A stretch of 64,000 nucleotides of DNA from NCBI GenBank assembly GCA_963678675.1, contig OY783199.1:18508097-18572096 (forward strand). Reading direction: 5' to 3'. Origin of the DNA: Xiphydria camelus. Its lineage: Eukaryota; Arthropoda; Insecta; Hymenoptera; Xiphydriidae. The notes below the pieces were generated by a model. The model saw only the letters and a list, made by a program, of their open reading frames with translations. It made no database searches and was not told the origin of the DNA. Of this stretch, positions 44,401 through 51,914 are shown piece by piece (the stretch's first letter is position 1; each line of letters opens with the position of its first letter). Made by a program: the position numbers and the translations under genes.

Positions 44401-47216
44401 CGCCGCGAATTGTTGGGGCGCTGCCCGACCCGTTGTACAAAAGTGATATTATCAAGAACGCATGCACGGTAATACCGGGGTATCGTGGTAAACGGGTACA
44501 ATAACCCGAGAGCGCCTAGCGCCAGCAATTTCGTTGTCTTCGCCCGCGCTACAACGATAAGTGGTTTACCAACCGGGAGATCCCGCCGAAAGCTTCGTCG
44601 TTGCAACGTTTCGCGGACGGTTTCCAGAGGGGCGACTCCGTTATCGCCTCTGGAGTCGAGCGGAAAGTCCTCGAATTTATTTTCTTCTGCAGGCTAACCT
44701 CCGAGAAACTAAACTTTTCGGAAGCAGTCGCGTTCTGTACGCAAAGTTTACGACGGCCCGCGGGTGGAAATTTGTTCTGAACGTTAAATTGGGCCAAGTT
44801 AATTTGCCACGATACCTCTTTGACTCCTGAGACTTTTTTCTTAGTTATTTTATTTTTACTCAAATTTATCGTTAGATATGTAATAAGATATCTTAAACAA
44901 TTAAAAGTAAAGAGGATCCCGTCAAAAATTCGGGAATTCCGGGACGTTCACAATTGTGTGGTCTGGTAGTCAATGCTGAATATCACAATTGTGAAAAACT
45001 GTGGATCTACATAACGTCACAATTGTGAGCTCTTGGAGGCACAAAAGAATACTATCTTGGCTCTATATAGGCCCTAACTGTCCCACTTTTTGTAACCAGA
45101 AGCATTACAAGCCATTCTAACTTGGGCAAATGTAGGATGTCCTGACTTGAAATTAATGAGAAAGGCCGGGATAAAATTATTGTGGATGCCTAGTTAAATC
45201 CAAACTGGGTTCTAGTTTAGGATTAATGGGGATGGTTAGGATAAAAATAACGTTCGTGCCTAAATCCTAACTAACTAAATCCTGACTTGTGTGGCTCTCG
45301 TTTGAAATTAACATCAAAACTGAGATAAAATTATTGTGGATGCCTAGTTGAATCTAGACTGGGTCATAGGTATACTGAGAAAAAAATGTAGTAGATTTGA
45401 CTAAATTTTAGCGGTCACTGGCAGGGGAACGCAGATCAAGTTACTCGAACTAATAATTTGCTAGACTTGACTACAGCTTGTTTTCGTCAAACAATTTCAA
45501 ATCATCATAATTATATTATTTAATTCAAGCAACTTGATCGGCGTTTCCCCGCCCTTGACCGCCAGTTTAGTCAAATCTACTAATTTTTTCTCTATGTAGC
45601 TTGGAATTAATAGAGAAAGCCAGGATAAAATTAACTTGGATGCCTAACTAAATCATAATTATGTGTCCTCGTTTGAAATTAACGGGGAAATATCTATTGT
45701 GACAATATCCAGATAATGCCTGTCGTGGACCAAAATAATAACTTAGCAGCCAAGCTAATTTTCCACTCGGGGGTTGACCGTACACTGAGAGAAATTGTAT
45801 GGATTGTACGGCAGTGCTAGTAGTATAAGAATAAATTCTAGTTACCTCAGCAATACGTATTGCTCTTGTTACTATTTGGTATTGCTATATTACTTATACC
45901 GTATAATAAACCTCAGCCTTAAAGTATAGCAACGGTAGCTATAATAATTCGGTCTTTAAATAAAAAAATATTTATATTTTCAAATTCAATTTATAATCTG
46001 CATACACATTCAATATCACACGAAAAAGAAAATACCCGAAAATATAACTATTCACGCAGTTATAAATGCGTTTATCTCTGCAACATCGTGACGTCATCAA
46101 AACCCCAGAAACACACACTTATGCCAAGTAATGAGTGCGAGAGAGATAGACCTACTGCACGCGATGACGTAGCTGCATTTCAATTGTCGTTTTTCAGCTC
46201 AGATAAGGCCGAGAATGAAAAATGAAAAAACACGGGGTAAATGATTTTGCCCACATTTTTCGAATCTGATAAAAAAAAATTGTTTAAAAATCGAATTGCC
46301 GTGCGATCTATACATTTTTCTCAGTGTACTAACCGCGTTGAAGGCGAAGAATGGGATGCTGCGGGGAATGACACTCAACGCAAGCAAGGAGTCGGATGTT
46401 CGCGTAGGTCGCGGCGAAGCTCTCTCTCTCTCACGTTCGAGGGAGCCTCCCCCGAGATCCATTCGGTGAACCTCTCTTCGAGCACTTCTTCCGCCCCTCG
46501 CCCGACAATCGTCCGCGGCCACCTTTCGCGCCCACGATCCGTACAGCCCCTAACGAGAGCGCGATGTCGCTTCGATGCGGTCGCTCGATGTCTCAGTGCC
46601 AGGCGTCTTCCCTTTTTTCTTCTCGGATCTCGCGCGTTCGACGTGCGGGCAATTTCTTATACCCGACCACTCGGATATCCTTTCCGCAGGAATTCGTATA
46701 CGCGCATCCGGGACTCGTATGCTTTTCGGGACAGCCAGCGGGAACTCTCCGATTTTTATTGGCTCTCTCGCGGAAGATTGCTCGGATTTGTTGGCAGGAT
46801 AAGGCAATAAGCCAGTGCCGGGGTTGAATTCCCTTTTGGAACGCGGGGAGCAATTTTCCGGCGGCAGAAATTTTTCCGCCCCACCCAATTTCGCGTGCTC
46901 GACTTTGTTTCTTTTTTTTCCGCCCTCCAACTTCGCCCTCCTCTCGGCCGCGTCATTCGGGGCTGCGCGAGATCCGGCTCGTTCGCCGGGGAGAAGAGTG
47001 AAATTACGGGGAAGGATGTAATCGCCGAGGCGAGGCGGGGGTGGGATCGTCGATAATAAATGTGCACTTTTGACCGAGATGAATATAACGGGGTCTACAT
47101 TTTTTGTTCCTCTTACAGGGAGGTCTGGTCGGAGAACGATTGCTTCGGAGCGGCGGGATTGTCGACGGAGGAGGAGTTTTTGGCGCTGCGAGAGATCTTC
47201 TTCGCGGATTTGGGCG
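32371..47216 (+). CDS. timeout: timeout / TIMELESS orthologue, 5' part (14 coding exons, continues past window)
   Basis: Fourteen exons (32371-32464, 32529-32682, 32781-32961, 33041-33172, 33844-33939, 34059-34222, 37050-37167, 37737-37999, 38226-38358, 39174-39328, 40137-40261, 40789-40942, 41033-41113, 47119-47216) join without a frame break into 1948 nt, i.e. 649 residues plus one base. The product is colinear with the N-terminal half of vertebrate TIMELESS: an AVKDLIKYLRR helix near residue 35, LLINLTSPAL near 84, RHSRFGGTYVVQ near 274, YYEMLLTDKK and ALRAYQ near 420-445, SSRVIKSNIFYV near 465, VVPFDA near 578 and REVW near 617. TIMELESS/Timeout, with Tipin, is a replication-fork protection and checkpoint factor in the nucleus; timeout also has roles in insect clocks. 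The PARP1-binding and C-terminal TIMELESS domains are not in the window. Similarity to the vertebrate protein favours timeout over circadian timeless (tim1); a tree would settle it. Confidence 0.93.
32529..32682 (+). CDS. timeout: timeout coding exon 2, followed by a GC donor
   Basis: Acceptor TATATAG. Encodes AVKDLIKYLRRDDDTHVVRR and continues through helix 2 of the TIMELESS N-terminal domain to DVLLR. The codon split (AG plus A of exon 3) gives the family arginine only if the donor is GCAAGT at 32683, so the intron is of the minor GC-AG type. The nearest GT (32687) would shift the frame and stop within a few codons of exon 3. Confidence 0.92.
32781..32961 (+). CDS. timeout: timeout coding exon 3
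   Basis: Acceptor CGAACAG, donor GTACGT. Encodes LLINLTSPALTIYNDELP and the helix HLQRYKIALTDDRVW, aligning with vertebrate LMVNLTQPALLCF and YLQAYKEAFASEKAF. Ends in phase 0 at residue 143. Confidence 0.93.
33041..33172 (+). CDS. timeout: timeout coding exon 4
   Basis: Acceptor GTATTTTAG, donor GTACGA. 44 codons, phase 0 at both ends, including MTIERILTFIKNVLQIPPSD, which aligns with vertebrate LLIERILLLVRNILHVPADL, and ending in TVHDE. Confidence 0.92.
33216..33790. mobile_element. hAT-like non-autonomous element filling timeout intron 4
   Basis: Starts CAGGGCTCCCA and ends TGGGAGCCCTG, a perfect 11-bp terminal inverted repeat with subterminal repeated AAAAAGTCATTWTTT blocks. CAGGG termini are typical of hAT elements. 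No clean 8-bp target duplication is seen. It makes up 575 of the 671 bp of the intron and has no ORF of note. Confidence 0.7.
33844..33939 (+). CDS. timeout: timeout coding exon 5
   Basis: Acceptor CTTTGTAG, donor GTACGC. 32 codons, phase 0, reading LLFALHTSGIVDLLLFVASN, aligned with vertebrate LLWAIHLSGLDDLLLFLASS. The preceding 671-bp intron is mostly a single TIR element. Confidence 0.92.
34059..34222 (+). CDS. timeout: timeout coding exon 6
   Basis: Acceptor GATTATAG, donor GTGAGT. Encodes MLREQNAAKLASVG followed by a strongly charged helix rich in Glu, Lys and Arg, as in the family (vertebrate MFRDQNPEQLAGVG then a charged helix). Ends two bases into an arginine codon. Confidence 0.9.
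34862..35407. mobile_element. TIR element (CAGGGTGAGTCATTGGA) in timeout intron 6
   Basis: Ends read CAGGGTGAGTCATTGGA and its inverse, flanked by TA on both sides, typical of Tc1/mariner-type insertion. An inner palindrome of about 60-bp arms spans 34.93-35.09 kb (GACAGAGAAGCTCTTATG inverted around CTCCAACTGGACATGTCC). The related element at 26662-27523 shares both termini and the TTCGAGGAAGCTTGRCAT block. Confidence 0.8.
36121..36295. mobile_element. Partial copy of the 4889-5143 / 47874-48125 repeat family
   Basis: Contains AAAAAGAATTAGT, TCTGAAAATTACTTRYGGCG, CAAGTAATTATTTATT and CTTCCTTACAATCA in the order seen in the two longer copies; the right end is lost. Confidence 0.65.
36335..36687. 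mobile_element. TIR element with ACCCGGG ends, AT-rich interior
   Basis: Begins ACCCGGGTTC and ends TTTTTTCCCGGGT. The interior is built of TATAATCAT-like words and carries AATTTCGRATTTGATTATAT, a block also seen near 5.62-5.66 kb, suggesting a second, partial copy there. Confidence 0.6.
37050..37167 (+). CDS. timeout: timeout coding exon 7 with the RHSRFGG motif
   Basis: Using the acceptor ATTCTCCAG the split codon and exon read RHSRFGGTYVVQDMKAIGDN, matching the family motif RHSRFGGSYIVQGLKSIGE. A second possible acceptor nine bases downstream would delete three residues of the motif, so the upstream one is chosen. Donor GTAGGG; phase 0 at residue 313. Confidence 0.92.
37737..37999 (+). 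CDS. timeout: timeout coding exon 8
   Basis: Acceptor CGAACGCAG. Encodes a basic stretch (KKVKKPKK, a plausible nuclear localisation signal) and then LSVRLFLKEFCVEFLNGAYN and YYFWALRFFMEFNR, closely matching vertebrate [20 protein letters not shown] and YYMWALAFFMAFNR. The donor at 38000 (AG then GTACGC) is chosen over a GT at 37986 because only it keeps the frame and gives VSETVS with exon 9. Confidence 0.93.
38226..38358 (+). CDS. timeout: timeout coding exon 9
   Basis: Acceptor CTCTTGCAG, donor GTGAGA. Reads ETVSTETFYLVQRQLEHYYE and then MLLTDKKKIPIWSRKLHYAL RAYQ, matching vertebrate [20 protein letters not shown] and MHLALKAYQ. Phase 0 at residue 445. Confidence 0.93.
38715..38813 (+). 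CDS. possible optional in-frame exon of timeout (99 nt)
   Basis: Between exons 9 and 10, both phase 0 here, lies a 99-nt stretch bounded by ATATTTCAG and GTAAGC. It has no stop in the frame it would be read in and would add exactly 33 residues with a hydrophobic centre (MSILSLIRLSL) and an acidic end (SDEDKH). In vertebrate TIMELESS the flanking residues AYQ and ELL are adjacent, so this is not part of the conserved protein. It is either a cassette exon or a chance open segment; nothing in the sequence decides between them. Confidence 0.3.
39174..39328 (+). CDS. timeout: timeout coding exon 10
   Basis: Acceptor TACATCAG, donor GTTAGT. Reads ELLHTLIAMDKTADKGVRDS and SSRVIKSNIFYVPEYRETLL, aligning with vertebrate ELLATVNEMD and SSRIIKNNIFYVMEYRELFL. 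Ends two bases into an arginine codon. Confidence 0.93.
39395..39540. mobile_element. Copy of the 58986-59187 repeat family in timeout intron 10
   Basis: Shares GATTATGAAAATTAAT, TTATGAAATTTCCYTTATA AATTTCATAA and GGATRAAAGYTTTATGTAC with the elements at 58986-59187 and 62626-63220, ending in a poly-T then ACAGCATGTAC terminus. Confidence 0.7.
40137..40261 (+). CDS. timeout: timeout coding exon 11
   Basis: Acceptor CTCTTGCAG, donor GTGAGT. Reads KYLVDLVMTVHIFLKMLEQF then a basic tail KARGKKRVKRK, matching vertebrate DLVETTHLFLKMLERF followed by KKRRKKKKK. The basic tail may be a nuclear localisation signal. Confidence 0.92.
40293..40743. mobile_element. Palindromic element nearly filling timeout intron 11
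   Basis: Ends are TCCCTATTGAAAAAG and CTTTCCAATAGGGA inverted. Inner arms pair CAAATTCCCATGG blocks and TGCTTCTGACACAGCAATTC with its inverse at 40.66-40.70 kb. It is about 451 of the 527 intron bases. No coding capacity. Confidence 0.75.
40789..40942 (+). CDS. timeout: timeout coding exon 12
   Basis: Acceptor AACGTCAG, donor GTACGC. Starts in a proline-rich linker (ERPPPPSLDERW) and ends with IPEVVPFDATLDTPIDEQK, matching vertebrate DSVVPFDAASEVPVEEQR. The preceding 527-bp intron is mostly one palindromic element. Confidence 0.92.
41033..41113 (+). CDS. timeout: timeout coding exon 13
   Basis: Acceptor CTGTTGCAG, donor GTAAGA. Reads AMKRIQKLLRLKDFERAIGL then LRAAR, matching vertebrate AMVRIQDCLLAGQAPQALTL then LRSAR. 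The split arginine codon is completed 6 kb downstream in exon 14. Confidence 0.92.
41122..41392. mobile_element. Palindromic element just inside timeout intron 13
   Basis: TTGCTAAAAAT...CCGATAGAAAACGAYAG on the left is mirrored by CTGTCGTTTTCTATAGGCCATTTTTAGCAAG on the right; the inner arms pair CATAGAGTGAGAAGTT-like blocks and ACTATAGGAAAC with GTTTCTATAGT. It begins only eight bases after the splice donor. Confidence 0.75.
43390..43570. repeat. Dispersed repeat; unfilled relative of the piggyBac target at 55.4/56.5 kb
   Basis: Shares ATCGTCACGA, ACAATAATTGATYGTTCTAAA, ATTYTGRARRAAAAACTATTCTTAA on the left with 55400-55501, and ATTAATCRMWGTATTTATTGTAGCAAC on the right with 56466-56535, but lacks the 964-bp insertion found there. 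Confidence 0.7.
43825..44045. repeat. Tandem duplication, two units of about 110 bp
   Basis: CTTTTTAGACTTTTAATACTTTC followed by CATACATCRTRTCACRGATTTT and AATACACGTCTAGTATWTTATTTGTATTATTT occurs twice, starting near 43830 and 43945. The units differ at roughly one base in ten. Confidence 0.75.
44949..45027. promoter_or_regulatory. Three evenly spaced CACAATTGTG palindromes
   Basis: The ten-base palindrome CACAATTGTG, with a CAATTG E-box core, occurs at 44949-44958, 44984-44993 and 45018-45027, i.e. every 34-35 bp, with unrelated sequence between. It may be an array of binding sites or the remnant of a small repeat; function is unknown. Confidence 0.5.
45145..45700. repeat. Degenerate tandem array interrupted by a transposon
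   Basis: Units with the pattern GAAATTAAYRRGRAAR, GATAAAATTATTGTGGATG CCTAGTTRAATC recur near 45150, 45215, 45310, 45605 and 45675 with 70-90-bp spacing. The element at 45375-45596 splits the array. Confidence 0.65.
45375..45596. mobile_element. Palindromic element with CTGAGAAAAAAATGTAGTAGA end
   Basis: Left CTGAGAAAAAAATGTAGTAG and right CTACTAATTTTTTCTCTATG are inverted and flanked by TA. Subterminal GCGGTCACTGGCAGGGGAAC is mirrored by CCCCGCCCTTGACCGCCAGT. A second copy of this family lies at 51383-51622. Confidence 0.85.
45783..46326. mobile_element. CACTGAGAGAAA-tipped element with a second element nested inside
   Basis: Outer ends CACTGAGAGAAATTGTATGG and the inverse (ATACATTTTTCTCAGTG), flanked by TA. 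The left part (TAAAGTATAGC, CAATACGTATTGC, AAGAATAAATTCTAGTTACC) matches the element at 18192-18480 in reverse. The inner part, about 45960-46270, is the same sequence as 7311-7640 in reverse orientation. Confidence 0.75.
47119..47216 (+). CDS. timeout: timeout coding exon 14 (last one visible)
   Basis: Acceptor CTCTTACAG, donor GTGAGT at 47217. Reads EVWSENDCFGAAGLSTEEEF and on to EIFFADLG, matching vertebrate REVWPEGDVFGSQDISPEEE. The next conserved block (FNFLDYLKRFA in vertebrates) was not found to the window end, so the following intron is at least 16.8 kb or the next exon is too short or diverged to see. Confidence 0.92.
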
Positions 47217-47873
47217 GTGAGTCGATTTTTTTTTTTTGGTTTCAATTCGTACGGTATTTTTCAAAATAATACGCACGTCTGTCTTTCTGCCCGATGTAAC
47301 TCGTTTTTGGATGTTTCTACTATGCCGAAAGACAATTTTCGATGAGAAACTAGTAAGATGTACAGGGTGTCCGGCGATTGGAGATAATAAATTTCCATGA
47401 TATTTTCATGACTTCCAGACGAAATTTCGGTACTTTTCCATAATTGTATCTATGATTTTTTAAAGCGTTTATACAGAATTATTCGCACAAATAAAAAGAA
47501 ATTTTTGTTTCAATAATACCGGGAGTAATTAAAACTATTCCCTGTTATTAACGTGTAACTTATCGATCGCACTTTTAACGTATCCGGCATCCGGAAATCA
47601 TATGAATGTTATTATTGTCACAATTAATCATTGTTTTCATAGTTGATGATATTTTTATATTTGAAAAAAATGTTCATGATATTCCATGATATTTCCATCA
47701 CCTCCATAATTTCCGTGATCGCTAGACGTCTTGCAATGAAACTATCACGAATTGTGGCGCTATTCTGGACCAAACTATAATGAGCTCTATAAGATGCTAC
47801 ACTTTATAAAGTAACGCAGTTTTCTTATGCGACTTCATAGAGCTTTCAGTCTTATAGAGCTTTCAGTTTTATA

Positions 47874-48125
47874 TACAGAGAGAAAGAATTAGTCGAATCT
47901 GCTAAAAATTACTTGCGGGGTCACGGGTAATTATTTATTGACATCAATTAGATCTTTTTTCATATCAATTTACCTAATATTTCTTCCCTGCAATCACATA
48001 TTATTCCATATGATTGTATGGAAGAGATATTCAATTGATGTATCAACAAATTTCATTGATATAAACGAATAATTACTTGCGATCCCGCAAATCATTTTCA
48101 GCAAATCCAATGAATTCTTTTTTTA
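47874..48125. mobile_element. CAGAGAGAAAGAATTAG element, copy 2 of the 4889-5143 family
   Basis: ACAGAGAGAAAGAATTAGTC at the left; ACTTGCGGGGTCACGGGTAA pairs with TTACTTGCGATCCCGCAA; CCCTGCAATCACATATTATT and ATGATTGTATGGAAGAG as in copy 1. Right tip diverged. Confidence 0.82.
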
Positions 48126-48169
48126 TTATATAATAATATTTGCAGAGAATAACGCCATTAATGTCCTTA

Positions 48170-48280
48170 AAAGAAAAATTACTGTACCGTACTCTAAAAC
48201 ATCCGAAAACCCTCATATGTACCTCTTTTATCGCAAGTACAGTAAAATTCACCGATATCAATATTTCCGCACACCTCTGC
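48170..48280. mobile_element. Partial copy of the CATCCGAAAACCCTCATAT family
   Basis: ACTCTAAAACATCCGAAAAC then CCTCATATGTACCTCTTTTAT matches 14775-14815 at nearly every base. Confidence 0.75.
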
Positions 48281-48664
48281 TTCGAATATCGGTAATCTTC
48301 TACGAATGTAAATCGTTTTTACAAAAGAAGACGAGCACTCTACTCTCGCGGATTCATAATTCGCCGGGAAGCCGCGAGATACGTAAATCTCGGCTGGAAC
48401 GAGTGAGCGCACCGACGTATGTACTCGCACGTTGCGCGGTACGGCGTGTAATTAAAAACAATGGATATACCGTTGACCACGTCAGTCTCGCCCAACGCGC
48501 GTCGCTTCCGGCCGAAACTGCGGGCAAACCGCCATTCGCGGTCCGTTAATTTCACCGCACGCGCGGAATCGGCCGTGAGTTGATCCCGCGAGAAAGAAAA
48601 AACGCGTCACGCGTGTCACCTCGCCCACACACGCACCCAATTGCCCCACCCCCGGGCGATACGA

Positions 48665-48684
48665 GGCGCGCGCGCGCGCGCGCG
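48665..48684. repeat. (GC)n, about 10 units
   Basis: GGCGCGCGCG alternating tract of about 20 bp in CpG-rich DNA; able to adopt Z-DNA. Confidence 0.85.
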
Positions 48685-48772
48685 GACCGCCGCGCGACGA
48701 CGTCGTATTTTCGCTCGTTTCGTATACGTAAAGGTGAACAACTTATAAACGCAAGATTTAACCAGGACCCGA

Positions 48773-48792
48773 GGGGGGGGGGGGGGGGGGGG
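48773..48792. repeat. G20 homopolymer
   Basis: Twenty consecutive G after CCCGA. Length may be uncertain in assembly. Confidence 0.9.
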
Positions 48793-49664
48793 TTCTCGTC
48801 GTGGGATGGTTGTAATAACAGGGCGACGTATATCACGACACGAATTTAATTAAACGCCGTCGCCGGTATTCATATCGCGCCTCTCATTTATGTGCGAACA
48901 ACTGCCGAGGTTGTTTACCGCCCGAGGTTTTACGTCGACGTTTGTCCCCCGTATACGTGCCATCGCGCCTTCCGGGCTCTCGCGAGCGGCGTCCGTGCGG
49001 CAAAAAAATCTTTATCCGCTCCGGTCGAATTACCCCCGATGGGACGGGACCGCGTCTTTCTCCCGCCCCGGTTTTTCTCTCTCTCCGTCACGCGGAAGAG
49101 GTCCGCGCGAAGCCCGACGATGCGCCCTCTCCGCTGTCGCTCTCTCGCCCGTAATGGAGCGGATTTGCACTCCGGTGGGACCCGGGGTGCGCCTTGGAAC
49201 GCGCGGCATTGTTTCCCTTCCGTCCATCGCGCGTTTCTGTTTTCACCGCGCGCTCTGAATCGCACCGGCGCTGTTCTTATGGTTCGTTAAATCCCGGTTC
49301 GAGGTCGGTGCCCTGCTCCCGACGGGTTTAAAGGGTGAATATACGACGTCCTATCAGTCTTCTCGCTTCTGCTGCTGCTGCAGCGGTGGTAACAGGATGG
49401 GTGGTTACGTACGCGGGTCGAGAAGCGAGCGGCAAATCGAGAGCTCGTGCTTTGGCCCGGATGCGGCCGAATTTACATCTCACTGCTCGTATTCTCCGGC
49501 TGTACTTCCTCCGCTCAGCGTTCTGCTTCGCCTCGAGCAATCGCCGGTCGTACGTCTGCGTTCGGCGCGTCGTACCGACGTTTCCCGGGGATCGCGTTCG
49601 TTCCGTTCAATTCCGTTTTCGGGCCGAAAATCCGATTTACGCGCTACCGATCGCGTCAACGCTA

Positions 49665-50072
49665 CACGGAGAAAAATAACTTGGTGAAAATGACGAAACA
49701 TGGCTGATCGAATGAGTTTAGTTATTCCAACCGATATTTAATGTGCGGACATATATGTAGACCACTTTTAGTATCATTATAGATAACAATGGCATAAGAC
49801 TGAATGACACCAGATGTGGTACATAGATATATGTCCACACCGATGAAACGGTATTACAAATTAACACTACTTTTTTTATTGTGTAGTAAATTCAATCAAA
49901 TATTTAGTTATTTCAACTACATATTTAGTAATTTTAACCTCATGTCTAGTTATTCTAACCAGAAAGAGAGTGGTCAGTCTGAGCAAACAGATGGAGGATC
50001 CATATTTCACTAGACGGCTTGATCATGGCCTTCCAAAATTTGATTTCATTGACAAGCTTATTTTTCTCAGTG
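49665..50072. mobile_element. CACGGAGAAAAATAACTTGG element (GGTTAAAATGAC family) with nested insertion
   Basis: Left CACGGAGAAAAATAACTTGG TGAAAATGACG, right GACAAGCTTATTTTTCTCAGTG, TA on both sides. Interior CAGACGGCTTGATCATGG and TTAGTTATTYYAACC words mark the family. 49740-49883 is a reverse copy of the 29966-30116 element. Confidence 0.82.
49740..49883. mobile_element. Reverse copy of the 29966-30116 element
   Basis: GTAGACCACTTTTAGTATCA, AATGACACCAGATGTGGTAC, TCCACACCGATGAAACGGT and TTAACACTACTTTTTTTATT then GTG match the reverse complement of 29966-30116 in order. Left tip diverged. Confidence 0.8.
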
Positions 50073-50074
50073 TA

Positions 50075-50340
50075 CACAGTAAAAAATTGGTCTTAATTTT
50101 TAACACTTTCACCGGTTTGAACCTACCATATACTAAACTTACTCGCCAGGAAAGGAACTTCAATCAATATTATCTCATCATTTATGAACTTTTAACTTAC
50201 ATCAATATAAGACTTTATTATAGATAAAAATGTAATCTTTAAAAAAGTATCATATAAATATGAGCCAAAAGCTCATAAATAATGAGATAATAGTGATTTG
50301 GGTTTCTTTCCTGGCGTTTCATAAGCCGTCACTATAAGCA
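50075..50340. mobile_element. CACAGTAAAAAATTGGTCTTA element with inner palindrome
   Basis: Starts at the TA that ends the previous element, with a TIR like 29966. The inner arms CGCCAGGAAAGGAACTTCAA and TGGGTTTCTTTCCTGGCG pair, with ATTATCTCAT and ATGAGATAAT. The right TIR is not seen. Confidence 0.6.
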
Positions 50341-51382
50341 AGCATATATTTGCATCATTAAATGATTTCAAACTGATACAAATAAAATGCTAAATATTTA
50401 TTCAATATATCGTAAATTTTTCCTAAATATGTTGCTACAATAAATGCGGCAATTAATTTGAATAACGTAATGTAAATTTAACCATTTTTTAATGAACGAT
50501 TATTCTTATAAACTCACGCGGCAAAATGAATGTAAACTTTAGAGCAATCAATTATTATAGTTTGTATGAACTTCATGACGATCATACAAGTCTATCAGGG
50601 TGGTGTCTATCGCGTGATCACTAACGTTTCGTTACAAAGCGTGAGAACCACTGTAGGGTCAATTCTCGAGGCTGCGCGTGAATTGCGAATCGAAAATGTA
50701 AAATCCGTGAGAGGAGTCGGACGACAGCTAGGGCGAGCGTCTCGAATTGATATCCGGGAAAGCTTTCCGCTCGTCGGAGCGAGGGATACTTATCGTCGTT
50801 TAATTCATTAACGTCGATCGGCCTTCCTTCTTTTTCACGCTTTTGTTTCCGCCGCGGCAATCGCCGGCGATCACGTCGAGACGATTGATCTTTGTCGAGC
50901 AGTGATCGGTCTTTCCTTTTTTTTCGTTCTCTTCCCGCCCCCTCCTCCTTTTCTCTCCATCGCGCTGTAACAGTTTTGACCGTGGCGCTTTTTTTCCGCG
51001 CCGAGATTTCCTCGGATTCCTCCCCCAACCCGATTTTCTCTCGTCGAATAACGCGGGTACGTATGTGCCTCGACAGGCGTGGCTGATCGAGCTCCGGCAT
51101 TCTCACCCCGCGCGGGGTTATACGCGCGACCCTCGACGTTGACTCGAAAATCATCGTGGAATACACAAATGAGAACGGGGTGCTTTCGGGGTGCTTTCGC
51201 CCCTTCCTCTTCGTTTACTCTGGCTCGTTAATGAAGTTATTATCGAGGCTAGGGGGAGGGGAGAGGTTGAACCCCATAAAATTGCACGAATCAATGTTAT
51301 TATCGACTTAAAAGTTACGCGATCCTCGACCCTCGTTAAGCTGTCGTCGATTGATGCTGCTTATTCGAACGTTATTCGCCAT

Positions 51383-51622
51383 ATGGAGTGAAAAATCAGT
51401 AGATTTGATTAAATTGACGGTCACGGGCAGGAAACCGCTAATTTAGTTACTTAAATTAAATAATTCGGTTATTATGCTTATAATACTTAATAATTGTTTG
51501 GCGGAAACAAACTGTAATCAATTCTAGCAAATTATTAATTGAAATAACTCGATCTGCGTACCCCCTGCCAGTGACTGCCGATCTAGTGAAATCTATATTA
51601 CTACATTTTTTCCTCAGTGCAT
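51383..51622. mobile_element. Second copy of the 45375-45596 family
   Basis: GGAGTGAAAAATCAGTAGATTTGATTAAATTGACGGTCAC-like left end and ACCCCCTGCCAGTGACTGCC, CTACATTTTTTCCTCAGTG right end correspond to the 45-kb copy. Confidence 0.8.
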
Positions 51623-51649
51623 ACGAACGAGAGCAGAATTCTATACGAG

Positions 51650-51909
51650 CACTGAAAAAAATAACTTTGTTAAAATGACATAACGCAACTGGTTAATCGA
51701 GTTTAGTTATTCTAATCGAAATACTAGTAAGTTGAATCAAATATTTAGTTATTCTAATGACATGTTTAGTGATTTTATCTGCATCTCCAGCTATTCTAAT
51801 TAGAAAATGGTCAGTCAAACCAAACAAATGGAGATTCCATATTTCACTAAACTGTTTGGTTATGGTTTCCAGGATTTTGGTTTGATTGATCAGGTTATTT
51901 TTCTCATTG
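51650..51909. mobile_element. CACTGAAAAAAATAACTTTG element (GGTTAAAATGAC family)
   Basis: Left CACTGAAAAAAATAACTTTG TTAAAATGAC; right GATCAGGTTATTTTTCTCATTG; TTTAGTTATTCTAAT words and ACTAAACTGTTTGGTTATGG inside. Confidence 0.82.
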
Positions 51910-51914
51910 AGATA

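Larger units (their letters stand above)
41393..47118 (+). other. Rest of timeout intron 13 (about 5.7 kb)
   Basis: Mostly unique DNA without a recognisable exon: exon 13 joins exon 14 through a split arginine codon. It contains the pieces annotated separately (43.39-43.57 relative of the piggyBac target repeat, 43.8-44.05 tandem duplication, CACAATTGTG triplet, 45.1-45.7 tandem array with an insertion, and the 45.78-46.33 nested element). Confidence 0.6.
48440..49664. other. CpG-rich unique stretch, no gene recognised
   Basis: Long overlapping open frames in at least four frames (up to 132 codons) are what CpG-rich, stop-poor DNA gives by chance; none resembles a protein. A CTGCTGCTGCTGCAG microsatellite is at 49369-49383. 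Confidence 0.5.

Noticed and set aside
43918..44472. 184-codon plus-strand frame
   Set aside because: It starts in a tandem duplication and continues through unrelated sequence; no domain.
46241..46810. 189-codon plus-strand frame
   Set aside because: It begins inside a transposon end and runs into CpG-rich DNA; it is not compatible with timeout phase.
46550..47245. 231-codon open frame on the minus strand
   Set aside because: It lies opposite timeout exon 14 and the CpG-rich sequence before it; the residues are basic and low-complexity and resemble no family, while the plus-strand exon has clear homology.
48890..49290. Overlapping 122- and 132-codon frames
   Set aside because: Several frames are open at once on both strands, the signature of CpG-rich chance frames.
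50621..51166. 181-codon charged frame on the minus strand
   Set aside because: The KERKKR-rich middle comes from a pyrimidine-rich tract on the plus strand (TTTTTCCTCC-like); no similarity recognised.
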